Assembly: GCF_008831285.2 (NCBI RefSeq)
Contig: NC_045146.1
Span: forward strand, 15,453,289-15,517,288
Length of the DNA stretch: 64,000 nucleotides
Direction: 5' to 3'
Source: Nymphaea colorata
Taxonomy: Eukaryota > Streptophyta > Magnoliopsida > Nymphaeales > Nymphaeaceae
Below are positions 1 through 12,627 of the stretch, in pieces. The first letter of the stretch is position 1. Each line of letters starts with the position of its first letter. The notes beneath the pieces were generated by a model. It did not search any database, had not been told where the DNA came from, and was given only the letters and a program-made list of their open reading frames with translations. The position numbers and the translations under genes are program-made.

Positions 1-127
1 AATGAACAAATGTGAAACAGAGATGGCACAAGACCCAACTGACTAACTTGTACAATTATGGGATTACATCTCAGGTACCATGCCTAAACCTGTTTTCCAT
101 GGATGATAATTGGGTGTCTGAATATAG

Positions 128-410
128 TTATGTATTGGATTCTTAATTTCATTGGGCCACAAATATATGAAAGTTTCATGTTTAAGGACACTATCAAAGA
201 ATTATGGGAATTCTATTATAGAAATTTTTGGCAAACAAAGTAATATGGCTAGAGTTTATGAGCTACAAAATGAAATCGCCATAATGTCTATGTGGGAACT
301 CTTCGGGGCATGCTCATTGGATTACTCATGTATTGTAAGACCCACGTTTTCTTTAAAACTGTCAAGTTTATCAAAAGGAGACAAAAGTGGAAAAAGATGG
401 AAATAAGAGC
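128..410 (+). pseudogene. Decayed Ty1/copia gag fragment
   Basis: Read across two frames, this stretch resembles the middle of a plant copia-type Gag (UBN2-like): one frame gives a WILNFIGPQIYESF-like segment followed by KELWE, and the next gives an NMARVYELQNEI segment, the usual order in these proteins. The switch between frames and several stops show that it is dead. No protease, integrase, RT or LTR is seen next to it, so it is an isolated scrap. The identification rests on remembered family resemblance and is only moderately secure. Confidence 0.45.
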
Positions 411-1336
411 AGACCTAATCACATTTTACGACAACTAACCACTCATTAACTGCTTTCTTAGAGGAAAAGACTCAACGATAGAAAGAGAGAGAGTACGTGA
501 TGTCCTCCTTCTTGCTCTCTTGTTGGGATTGAGGCTCGTGGCTGCTGGAAAGGAACCAGAAGCAGAGGTTGCTGCTGGAAGTTAATCTCAGATTTTCACA
601 GGTATGGGGATTTTCAGTCCTGAATCTAGCATGAAGCCTGTATATTTTGAGTTCTTATAGATACATATGCATGCGGGTTTATGAATTTATACGCCTAGAC
701 ATGAATCTATGCATGAAGTATTGTATGATGGTAATGCTACACAATGTTCTTAGTTCAATTCATCTCTGGTTTTCTAGAAGCAAAGCATGCTAGGTGTAAG
801 GCATGTTAATTCAATCGACCCTAAAACAGAGCATGTCTCTCTAAGTTAAGGGCTCTGGTAGAGGATTCAAACCAACGACAGATACAGAACAAGGAAAAGA
901 ATCTTTATTATATACCAGAACCCTCACGGAGGGTCTGGCCACCAAACGGAATACGCATATCTCAAGGGGAAAGGCTCTGTTGCCATCCCGGGCCTAACAC
1001 AACATCCAAAAAAAAAAAAAATTATAATAATAAGAGAGAACGGGTAAACCAAAATCAGTAAACAGAGAAGAGGGGTGGAAGAAAGTACCCTCAGCGCCAT
1101 CGATGAACAGAACCAATCAAAAAAAAAAAAGGGAGACGGCATTGGAGTTGCAGAATCCCTCCTGTCGTTCCCTTCTTCCTATTGATTCTGAACTGTCGCA
1201 GCGAGAGGGAGACTGTGACGACAATGTTGAAGCTGGGAGTTCATCATTCTCACGGTGGTAGTGCTGGAACACGAGAGCAGAGGCGGCGGCGGCAATGGAA
1301 GAACCCAACCGCCGGATCTCGCAGGCGAAGGAGAGA
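411..1336. other. Intergenic stretch, no supported gene
   Basis: No convincing coding signal. It contains a GA run, A-tracts near 1008-1020 and 1120-1132, and a GC-richer segment at 1140-1336 with a GGCGGCGGCGGC run that looks like the 5' UTR of a plant gene or the outer part of a long LTR. The latter part is present only on the left side of the palindrome that follows. Confidence 0.4.
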
Positions 1337-3000
1337 TTTCCCCTCTCTGGTTTTGGGTTTAAACGGTTGAAAATCAGTGGGAACTCCACCGTCGATCGAA
1401 CGGGAGGAAGAGGGAGAGGAAGGCGATCTCTCCCTCTGGCCTCGTTTTCCTCTAGTGTGGGTTGCTGAAGTTCGGTGGAAGTTCCACCATCGGTCGCTCA
1501 AGGAGAAGAAGAAGGAGCTCTCGCGCGAGGAGGGAAGCGTCCCCGTGAGGAGAGAGAAAACTCAACAATAAAATGAGACGAAGCTTAGGTTCGACTGATT
1601 TTATATCAAAGTTGGGAATTTACAAAAATAGTCCACTGTATTAGCTAATTTGTCGAAAAAGTAGTTATAATGTTTAAAACTTCATGCCGCAACCTTTTTG
1701 CTTAAAACTTCTTCAAAAAGAGACTTACTTGCCAAGTAGTGCCCTCTGGTTTCTTAAAATTTGGCAAAAGGAGGTTTTTATAAGATTTATTTGAAATTTC
1801 AGTAGAAAACCGAAATGTTATGCATTATTGCTTTGTGGTAACTTTATTTTTACTTAAAATTTCAGACAAAGAGTTCTAAAAATAAATTCTGAAAGTAGAA
1901 AGGGAACGCCACGTTCTAAGGGTTTAAAAATGTAAATCTCTTACTTTTGAATGGTCATTTTATTTGAAAATTTTTGGCGTGATATTCCGTATGATGTTTC
2001 TCTATTCGACTCTGTTTTGTTGCCATTATTAGAAAATGGCTTATTGCTTTTGTCTGAGAAACCGAGCCTGAGGGCGGTTTCTGTGAGTGGTAATAGACAA
2101 GGTTTAGTAATGGTAAACCCTCACATTTGAAATTCGAAGGCGAAATGTGGACTTTGTGCGATGGTTTATGTGAGTGCGAGCTTTTGTTGTTGCCGACTAT
2201 TTGGTTTTTTCCCGAGAGGGGAGGTGCGCGAGAGTTCTCTGTTGTTGCCAACTCCTCTGTCTGTACTGGAGGGCCCACAGGGTATTGGGCGGCACAAGGG
2301 CCCGGGGTTCTGTTCTGTTTCTGTTTGGGAGCGAGGCGTCTCCTGGTCCCCCAAACCGGGTTCCTAAAGGGGCCATGCTGCTGCAGCGGCGATCTGGGAT
2401 ATCTCAGGAGCCTTCACTACAGGTGCCCTCGATCCGTTGGATCTCTTGGTGATAATGTTCTGTTCTGCCCGTCAGTTGTACCCACGGGGTTTTCTGTTGC
2501 TCGACACGATGACCATGACATTGTTAGAGAACCACGGTTGGAAGCCTACAAAATTTTGGAGGTTGTGCACACCTCGTTTTGTTCTGATAATGGGTCGTAA
2601 CTTTTGTGTGTGTAAAGTTTTGGAAAACTTATGGTTGTAGTTCACAAGGCCTTTTTGGAATCGTTTTACGAAACTAAATATTATTTTGGTCCATGTTCCA
2701 TTCATGGCTGAATTTTCTCATACTCAGAGGAATTTTGAGCCTTCTTTCTATCTCTACAGATAGTCCTTGATAGATTCTGGTTCACGGAGTGACGACCTCA
2801 GTCTTGTGATCGACGAGCATTGGCATTCTGGACAATGCGTCGGTTTTGGGCTTAGTGGTCATTCTAGTTCTTTGTGTCCAAGTGTTTTATTTTAATACAG
2901 TGCATTTGTTTAAGTTTTGGTCATGAGTCAAAGTTACTTCCGCTATTATTTATATGAATTAAAGAAAAAAAAATTTAGTGTAAAAAATTAGGTCGTGACA
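1337..3000 (+). repeat. Left-arm gypsy LTR (5' boundary approximate)
   Basis: The 3' end is clear: the sequence closes with GGTCGTGACA at 2991-3000, four bases before a tRNA-type primer-binding site. The 5' boundary is placed where similarity to the right arm ends (about 1337), because no clean TG start or target duplication is visible. Open frames inside it, for example 2127-2600, are also open in the other arm but carry no recognisable domain; they are treated as LTR sequence. Confidence 0.65.
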
Positions 3001-3004
3001 ATTT

Positions 3005-3016
3005 TGGTATCAGCGC
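3005..3016 (+). other. Primer-binding site, tRNA-iMet type (left arm)
   Basis: TGGTATCAGCGC lies 4 bp after the LTR end and resembles the complement of the 3' end of initiator methionine tRNA (TGGTATCAGAGC in many plant LTR elements). One base differs from that common form, and the same variant is present in the other arm. Confidence 0.7.
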
Positions 3017-3207
3017 ACAGTGTCCAGAGTCAATGCCAGTGCCGATGTCGATCACAAGCAGAGGAAAGGTCAGCCAAACCTGTGAAAGAAGGGTGTTTGT
3101 GTTTTGTTGTGAATGTTGAGTTTCAGAGTTTTGTAGTAGTTCTAGTGAATTGCTTTACTTATGAATACAACTGTTATATTTTGTTTTCCTCCGTGCGGTA
3201 TAGTTCA

Positions 3208-4927
3208 ATGGCACGCACTAGAGGAGGGAGTGTTAGTGGAAGAGGGAGAACTCCTCGCAACACCAGGAGCCGAAACGCGGAGACTCATCCTACTGGACCT
3301 AGGACGCCTGGTGGAAATCAACAACAGCAAGCGTTCATCATGAACACCTTACATATGATCACGACATTGATGCATGGTCTGGCGCAAAATGCTTCTGTAG
3401 GAGGAACTAGTACAGATACAAACGGAACGACGAATGGTGAGGCATGGGGCACAACTCACCAACAGTTTATGAGCTTGCATCCACCGAAGTTTCATAGGAA
3501 AGGCACTGTTGACGATGCTGAAGAGTGGATAAAGGAAACTCAGGAGATCTTTACCACCCTGGAAGTGCCTAACAACAAGAAGGTTCGGTATGAAACCTGC
3601 TAAGGAATGGTGGCAGACGCAACGTGAAGTGAAGTTTGCAAATCACGAAGCGACTTGGGGGGGATTTAAGGAAGCCTTCACACATGCCTACATCTCAACC
3701 TTCACATGCGAGAAACGCATGCAAGAATGTTTGGAGCTTCAACAAGGGAGTCTGAGTCTGCACGAATACGTCGTCAAATTCAGACATTTGGAAAAATATT
3801 GCCCCCATGTGTATACTGTTGATGCGGACCGAGCAAATAAGTTCGTCAGAGGACTTAAAGACGGGTTGCGGAGCCAAGTAATTAGTAGTCGTCCAAGAGA
3901 TCTAGACGACGCTATCGACATGGCCACATGTCTTGAGGAGGACTGGAACGGGATGCAAGGGACAAATAGGAGGAGTGAATTTCTGCGATCCAAGTCGAGG
4001 CCAGACATGTTCAAGAGAAGGCGCAGTGACAGGGTGAACCAAGGAGACAGATTCAAGAGACAGAGAATGCCCCAAATGTCATCGCCAACACCCTGGTAAA
4101 ACGTGTTACAGAGAAATCGGAGCATGTCTTTACTGTGGAACGCAAGGTCATTTTATTCGTGAGTGCCCAAAGAAGAAAGAGGCAGAGCAGAGGCGTGGTG
4201 CAGCCAATCAGCCCGTAGAAAAGAAGGTACCTGGGAGAGTTTACGCGACCACAGTTGAAGATTTGAAACCCACTGACGTGATTGAAGGTGCCCTTCTTGT
4301 ACAATCTCATTGGGCTTACATTTTGTTTGACTCTGGTGCATCGCATTCTTTTGTTTCTAAGAGTTTTGTTGAACTTTTAAAGTTAGAAAGAAAGAATATG
4401 TCGTATCAATTGTTAGTTGCTACGCCCATGGAAAACAAAGACATGCAGAACATATCTAGAAAATGTGAAAATAGAAATATATGGACATTTATTATTAGCA
4501 CAGTTGGTGTTAATAAATATGATGGGGTATGACGTAATCCTAGGAATGGATTGGTTATACCATCAAGCTAATGATTCAGTTGGAGAATGGTCAAAAGATT
4601 GAATTTGGGGTAAAAATGCCCCAAGATCAAAGAAAGTTGGTTGTCTCAGCAAGGCAAGGAAATACATGGAAAATGGGTGCACTGCATATTTGGTTAGCAT
4701 GGACGCAATCGAGCAGAAATTAAAACCCATTAGTGAGGTGCGTACGGTGAATGACTTCGGAGACGTGTTCCCTGAAGATTTGCCTGGATTGCCTCTTGTA
4801 CGAGAGGTGGAGTTTGGCATCGAGTTGATACCAGGAACTGCACCTATTTCTAAGGCTTCATATAGAATGGCACCAGCAGAACTAGAAGAATTAAAGAAAC
4901 AGATCCAGGATTTAGCCAACAAGGGAT
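3208..4927 (+). pseudogene. Left-arm gypsy gag-pol remnant (gag, zinc knuckle, protease, start of RT)
   Basis: Gag starts at the ATG at 3208 (MARTRGGSVSGRG). Its frame is cut at 3603 by a small deletion or frameshift and resumes at 3590-4099 in another frame with a Retrotrans_gag-like core (WWQTQREVKFANHEATWGGF). A CCHC zinc knuckle (CLYCGTQGHFIREC) is encoded around 4122-4170. The protease motif DSGASHSF lies near 4330 and the downstream ILGMDWL motif near 4540. An RT N-terminal segment (REVEFGIELIPGTAPISKAS) spans about 4801-4860 and stops at 4927. Frames are broken between gag and the knuckle and inside the protease region; compared with the other arm there is also a deletion of about 29 bp just before the knuckle. 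It is not functional. Confidence 0.85.
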
Positions 4928-4960
4928 TCCCCCAAATTCAATCTTTTGACCATTCTCCAA

Positions 4961-6388
4961 CTAAATCCACAGCTTCTTCCTTTTACAATCTATCGTCGCA
5001 TAGTGATGGTATAACCAATCCATTCCTAGGATTACGTCATACCCCATCATATTTATTACCACCAACTGTGCTGGTAATAAATGTCCATATATTTTTATTT
5101 TCACATTTTCTAGATATGTTTTGCATGTGTCTTTGTTTCTCATGGGCGTAGCAACTAACAATTGATCCGACATATTCTTTCTATTTAACTTTAAAAGTTC
5201 AGCAAAACTCTTAGAAACAAAAGAATGCGATGCACCAGAGTCAAACAAAATTGAGCCCAATGAGATTGTACAAGAAAGGTACCTTCAATCACGTCAGTGG
5301 GTTACAAATCTTCAACCATGGTCACGTAAACTCTCCCAGGTACCTTCTTTTCTACGGGCTGATTGGTTGCACCACACCTCTACTCTGCCTCTTTCTTCTT
5401 TGGGCACTCACGAATAAAATGACCTTGCATTCCACAGTAAAGACATGCTCTGATTTCTCTGTAACACGTTTTACCAGGGTGTTGGCGATGACATTTGGGG
5501 AATTCATCGTTCTGCTTGGATGTTGACGGCCTCTGTCTCTTGAATTTGTCCCATTGGTTCACCCTGTCATTGCAACTTCTCTTGAACATGTCTGGCCTTG
5601 ACTTGGATCGCAGAAATTCACTCCTCCTATTTGTCCCTTGCGTCCCGTTCTAGTCCTCCTCAAGACATGTGGCCATGTCGATAGCGTCGTCTAGATCTCT
5701 TGGGCGACTACTAATTACTTAGCTCCGCAACTCGTCTTTGAGTCCTCTGACGAACTTATTTGCTCGGTCCACATCAACAGTATACACATGGGGGCAATAT
5801 TTTTCCAAATGTCTGAATTTGACGACGTATTCGTGCAGACTCAGACTCCCTTGTTGAAGCTCCAAACATTCTTGCATGCGTTTCTCGCATGTGAAGGTTG
5901 GGATGTAGGCATGTGTGAAGGCTTCCTTAAATCCCCCCCAAGTCGCTTCGTGATTTGCAAACTTCACTTCACGTTGCGTCTGCCACCATTCCTTAGCAGG
6001 TTTCATACCGAACCTTCTTGTTGTTAGGCACTTCCAGGGTGGTAAAGATCTCCTGAGTTTCCTTTATCCACTCTTCAGCATCGTCAACAGTGCCTTTCCC
6101 ATGAAACTTCGGTGGATGCAAGCTCATAAACTGTTGGTGAGTTGTGCCCCATGCCTCACCATTCGTCGTTCCGTTTGTATCTGTACTAGTTCCTCCTACA
6201 GAAGCATTTTGCGCCAGACCATGCATCAATGTCGTGATCATATGTAAGGTGTTCATGATGAACGCTTGCTGTTGTTGATTTCCACCAGGCGTCCTAGGTC
6301 CAGTAGGATGAGTCTCCGCGTTTCGGCTCCTGGTGTTGCGAGGAGTTCTCCCTCTTCCACTAACACTCCCTCCTCTAGTGCGTGCCAT
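4961..6388 (-). pseudogene. Right-arm gypsy gag-protease remnant
   Basis: This is the inverted copy of the left-arm gag region. Gag starts at the complement of 6388. Its reading frame ends at the same point (5993) and in the same way as in the left arm, resuming at 6006-5719, so the two arms share the lesion. The zinc knuckle (CLYCGMQGHFIREC) and its preceding linker are more complete here (5589-5380), and the protease motif DSGASHSF is encoded near 5240. It has no RT: the copy ends at about 4930. A stop near 5707 further interrupts gag. Confidence 0.85.
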
Positions 6389-6579
6389 TGAACTATACCG
6401 CACGGAGGAAAACAAAATATAACAGTTGTATTCATAAGTAAAGCAATTCACTAGAACTACTACAAAACTCTGAAACTCAACATTCACAACAAAACACAAA
6501 CACCCTTCTCTCACAGGTTTGGCTAACCTTTCCTCTGCTTGTGATCGACATCGGCACTGGCATTGACTCTGGACACTGT

Positions 6580-6591
6580 GCGCTGATACCA
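6580..6591 (-). other. Primer-binding site, tRNA-iMet type (right arm)
   Basis: This is the inverted counterpart of the left-arm site, with the same TGGTATCAGCGC on the minus strand, 4 bp from the end of the right LTR (TGTCACGACC begins at 6596 on the plus strand). Confidence 0.7.
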
Positions 6592-6595
6592 AAAT

Positions 6596-8289
6596 TGTCA
6601 CGACCTAATTTTTTACACTAAAATTTTTTTTCTTTAATTCATATAAATAATAGCAGAAGTAACATTGACTCATGACCAAAACTTAAACAAATGCACTGTA
6701 TTAAAATAAAACACTTGGACACAAAGAACTAGAATGACCACTAAGCCCAAAACCGACGCATTGTCCAGAATGTCAATGCTCGTCGATCACAAGACTGAGG
6801 TCGTCACTCCGTGAACCAGAATCTATCAAGGACTATCTGTAGAGATAGAAAGAAGGGTCAAAATTCCTCTGAGTATGAGAAAATTCGGCCATGAATGGAA
6901 CATGGACCAAAATAATATTTAGTTTCGTAAAACGATTCCAAAAAGGCCTTGTGAACTACAACCATAAGTTTTCCAAAACTTTACACACACAAAAGTTACG
7001 ACCCATTATCAGAACAAAACGAGGTGTGCACAACCTCCAAAATTTTGTAGGCTTCCAACCGTGGTTCTCTAACAATGTCATGGTCATCGTGCCGAGCAAC
7101 AGAAAACCCCGTGGGTACAACTGACGGGCAGAACAGAACATTATCACCAAGCGATCCAACGGATCGAGGGCACCTGTAGTGAAGGCTCCTGAGATATCCC
7201 AGATCGCCGCTGCAGCAGCATGGCCCCTTTAGGAACCCGATTTGAGGGACCAGGAGACGCCTCGCTCCCAAACAGAAAAAAAACAAAACCCCGGGCCCTT
7301 GTGCCGCCCAATACCCTGTGGGCCCTCCAGTACAGACAGAGGAGTGGGCAACAACAGAGAACTCTCGCGCACCGCCCCTCCGGAAAAAAAACCAAACACT
7401 CGACAATAACAAAAGCTCGCACTCACATAAACCATCACACAAAGTCCACGTTTCGCCTTCGAATTTCAAATGTGATGGTTTACCATTACTAAACCTTGTC
7501 TATTACCACTCACAGAAACCGCCCTTAGGCTCGGTTTCTCAAACAAAAGCAATAAGCCATTTTCTAATAATGGCAACAAAACAGAGTCTGATAGAGAAAC
7601 ATCATACGGAATATCACGCCAAAAATTTTCAAATAAAATGACCATTCAAAAGCAAGAGATTTACATTTTTAAACCCTTAGAACGTGGCCTTCTCTTTCTA
7701 CTTTGAGAATTTATTTTCATAACTCTTTGTCTGAAATTCTAAGTAAAAATAAAAGTACCACAAAGCAATAATGCATAACATTTCGGTTTTCTACTGAAAT
7801 TTCAAACAAATCTTATAAAAAATTCCTTTTGGCAATTTTTAAGAAACCGGAGGGCACTACTTGGCAATTTCGAATGAAAACTCTAGTTCTTGATGAAAAT
7901 AACCTTTGTAAGCCTCTTGTTGAAGAAGCTTTAAGCAAAAAGGTTGCGACATGAAGTTTTAAACATTATAACAACTTTTTCGACAAATTAGCTAATACGG
8001 TGGACTATTTTTGTAAATTCCCAACTTTGATATAAAATCAGCCGAACCCAAGCCTCGTCTCATTTTATCGTTGGGTGTTCTCTCTCCTCACGGGAACGCC
8101 TCCCTCCTCGCGCGAGAGCTCCTTCTTCTTCTCCTTGAGCGACCGACGGTGGAACTTCCACCGGACTCCAGCAACCCACACCAGAGGAAAACGAGGCCAG
8201 AGGGAGAGATCACCTTCCTCCCTCTTCCTCTTGTTCGATCGACGGTGGAGTTCCCACCGATTTTCAACCGTCTAAACCCAAAGAGGGCA
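6596..8289 (-). repeat. Right-arm gypsy LTR (outer boundary approximate)
   Basis: This is an inverted copy of 1337-3000. Its inner end is sharp (TGTCACGACC at 6596) and its outer end is where similarity to the left arm stops (CTAAACCCAAAGAGGG near 8283). Near 8147-8163 it carries a perfect odd palindrome, CGGTGGAA-C-TTCCACCG, and a related imperfect copy near 8242. Confidence 0.65.
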
Positions 8290-9410
8290 AGTAACTTGTG
8301 TGTCAATGAAGCTTGACTCGGCTCAAGCTCGATAATAGCTCAACGGCAACAACTCAAGCTCAACCCAGCAGTTACATGTTGAGATCGAGCTCGACTCAAT
8401 TGAGGCTCGACAAACTTGTTTGAATAGAATTGATACTCATCGTTACGTATTGAGCTTGACTCGATTAAGGCTCGACAAACTCGTTTAATGACATGCTCCC
8501 TTCTAGTGAAATAATAGGAATCAATCAAACTTTTAGGATTGAACCAATCAAACATAAATTAATGTTAGAACAATCAATATGTTCACTGTATACTAGCCAT
8601 TGTTGCAAGTACTTGCCTACTAGGGGAAGAGGGAGGGAGAGAGAGAGAGGAAGCTTCTACCATGTATTTGCTAAATGCTTAAATATTGCCTTGAGAATAA
8701 AGAAGAGAAAAGTACTAGGAAAGACACCAGCAAAGCCAACAAACAGCCTTCTCAATCAGCTCATCAATAGGCAAAGCAGCAATTGACTCATCTTTGTTTT
8801 GGCCAAGCAAAGAAGAAGATGGGTACATGTTTGTTCCCACTCACCTCACAAAGTATGTAGGAACTAGTTTGTGTGGATGATGATGGAACAACCATAGGGA
8901 AAGTATCTGACACTAGTTTAAGAAAGTACCACATAAAATAGTCAGAGGATTTGTACTGATTATAGGTGAACTTCACATACATGACACATAAATGATTAAA
9001 TTGCTAACATGAATTTTCTCATGTTATAACTGGTAATGATTTTCGACCTAAAAGTCAACAAGCATGAGAATTTCAGCAAATTGCAGGGTTGCAGAAAATT
9101 GGGTGGTACTGAAATCTGACGTTTTGCCTACTGACCACCTGAAAAATGGTTATGCTTGCAAACCATTTGGAAGAAACAAAAAGACAAACACCTATAACAG
9201 GTCTGCCACTTATCAAGCTCATGCAGAACATTGGATTAAAGAAATGGCTGGTGCAGATGACAATCCTAACAGGTGTAACAAATATGTTGAAGGTTGCACA
9301 GCAAAATCAGCAAGATAAAAGCAAATCAAACATTTTACTAGATGACCCCATCAAATCATATGCAATGGTAGGTTAACAGTAAAAGGTGAACGGTAAGGCC
9401 TGAATGACAA
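8290..9410. other. Intergenic with decayed GAGCTCGACTCGA-type repeat
   Basis: No supported gene. Two degenerate direct copies of a TTGAG(A/C)T(C/T)GA..CTCGACTC..TTGAGGCTCGACAAAC unit lie at about 8370-8425 and 8450-8492. A GA run lies at 8630-8650. Short open frames at 9064-9376 have no recognisable domain. Confidence 0.4.
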
Positions 9411-9761
9411 AAGTGCCTGTGATCATTTTAACATTGACACCAAGATTGAGTGCCCTTCGGATAGTTTCTGCACTATCATGTCTAGGAGGGTCAAACAGAG
9501 GCATAAAACCTATGAATTGCCAAGGGCCTCCAAGACTTTCTTTTCTTCCGTCTGGAACTTCTTGAAAAAAACACCACATGCCAGACATGTCTTGCATAAC
9601 AAAATTACTTTATAAAGCTCATGCAAGTGTAATATGAACTGATCTTTTGGTGATACCTGATATGCAACTGCAAGGGATCGAAGTCCATGTTCCGCAAACT
9701 TGTCAATTACAGCATGAACTCTGCGTTCAATTTCTGATCTATTGTGTGCCATGTTAAGAAT
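9411..9761 (-). pseudogene. Plasma-membrane H+-ATPase (P-type) gene fragment, two exons with intron
   Basis: Minus-strand exon A (9761-9657, 35 codons, ILNMAHNRSEIERR... ending SLAVAYQ) is followed by GT and a 95-bp intron. Exon B (about 9561-9411) reads [16 protein letters not shown]...[17 protein letters not shown]...KMITG. This order matches the cytoplasmic loop of plant autoinhibited H+-ATPases (AHA/PMA family), which pump protons at the plasma membrane. Only about 85 residues of a roughly 950-residue protein are present; the phosphorylated DKTGT motif and all membrane segments are missing. The intron end reads TTCAA before GAAGTT where CAG is expected, so the acceptor appears mutated. 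Keeping an intron shows a DNA-level copy rather than a retrocopy. Confidence 0.9.
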
Positions 9762-9984
9762 CTAAAACCATTGAAGGGTCGTGTGTTGCAGTACGGCTAT
9801 GGACAAAGATGGCAGCAAGCATGCTGCTGCTATGAAAGAGATGACAGCATAGGATCTGCGGAAAAGAGGAATCAGATCAGATATCTGGATTTTATGTTTT
9901 GGGTTTTCAAGGAACCCTTGCTCATGCTCAGCGCTAATGAAGATTTCAGATCGCTTGCTGGAACGAGGTTCATGAATCTGAAAG

Positions 9985-10300
9985 CCCTCGCTCCATCACC
10001 ATCTTTTGCTGAGCGAGGGTTTCTGATTGATATGAAACCCTTTGCTGAGTGAGGGTTTCAAATTGATCTGAAACCCTTTGCTTTGCTGAGCGAGGGTTTC
10101 ATCCCTCACTCGCTGCGAGTGAAGGTGTTTTGAAACCCTCATTCATTGGAGCAAGGGTTTTGGAGAAAGAAACCCTGCTCCAACGAGTGAGGGTTTCAGA
10201 TTCTGAAGCTCCAACAAACAAGGATCTCATCTCTCACTCGCTACAAGCGAGGATGTTTTGAAACCCACGCTCGTTGGAGCAAGGGTTTTGAAATCCATCT
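9985..10300. repeat. Interspersed GAGGGTTTC / GAAACCCT repeat patch
   Basis: About ten copies of (G/A)AGNGAGGGTTTC or its complement GAAACCCT occur within about 300 bp, separated by GATTGATATGAAACCC-like and CACTCGCT-like linkers in both orientations. It can fold on itself at many points. It is not a regular telomere array (TTTAGGG), although the core resembles a degenerate telomere-like motif. Confidence 0.6.
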
Positions 10301-12118
<1,818 letters not shown>

Positions 12119-12627
12119 TCAGTTCAGGTCTCCATGTGTTCTTGAGCATGGAAATTCTCAGAAGCACGAAAGTTTTTTTTTATCATCGTCAGAGCCTTCA
12201 GAAAAGAAGTACAAGAGAAGAGAAAAGCACTGTTGGCAAAAACGAATGAAACTACGTAGACAAAACATACAGGCATCAAAGAAGCAAGAAACCCATCGTG
12301 AAGATCACGGGATGGACGGCACATGCATCCCATAAATCGAAACCAACGAAAAATGAAAAATGAAACTGGGGAAAAGGAAAGAACACTCCGTAGACCAAGC
12401 GAGATTTGGGCGCTTCCTTTACGTGAACACGAACAGGATAACGCTCTTGTACTTCATCTCAGATGAAAATGGTATGAATCAGACCCGATAATAACGCTGA
12501 CGCAGAAAAGAAAACATAGGAATACAGAAACTTGAAAAGAAAGAAAGTTAGGGACAACGGGAAGAGAACAACAGAAGAAGGGAAGGGATAGAACAAAGGA
12601 AAGGAAGGACGGGGGTTAGGGTTTTAC

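Larger units (their letters stand above)
1337..8289. mobile_element. Palindromic Ty3/gypsy element: two truncated copies fused tail to tail
   Basis: The left arm (1337 to about 4610) and right arm (about 4929-8289) are near-identical inverted repeats around a spacer of roughly 318 bp. Each arm carries, from outside inwards, a long LTR, a primer-binding site, gag, a zinc knuckle and an aspartic protease region. The spacer continues only the left copy, into the N-terminal part of reverse transcriptase. The junction is at about 4928-4932 inside a run of C, where the left copy stops after an RT segment ending DLANKGF and the right copy begins just past its protease. No integrase or RNase H is present, so the composite cannot move by itself. 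Arm identity looks like about 95% by eye. The outer ends of the LTRs are not sharply defined. Confidence 0.85.

Noticed and set aside
2127..2600. 157-codon open frame, conserved in the other arm (6996-7469), as a possible LTR-encoded protein
   Set aside because: It lies wholly inside the LTR, has no domain, overlaps other open frames, and conservation is explained by the recent inverted duplication.
2995..3207. Extension of gag upstream of 3208
   Set aside because: It would start inside the LTR end and run through the primer-binding site; the ATG at 3208 with a basic RG-rich start is the better gag start.
9064..9376. Two overlapping open frames left of the ATPase fragment
   Set aside because: No recognisable domain and no link to H+-ATPase; neither frame is preferred.
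9985..10300. Interstitial telomere array
   Set aside because: Units are irregular, in both orientations, and the core is GAGGGTTTC rather than TTTAGGG.
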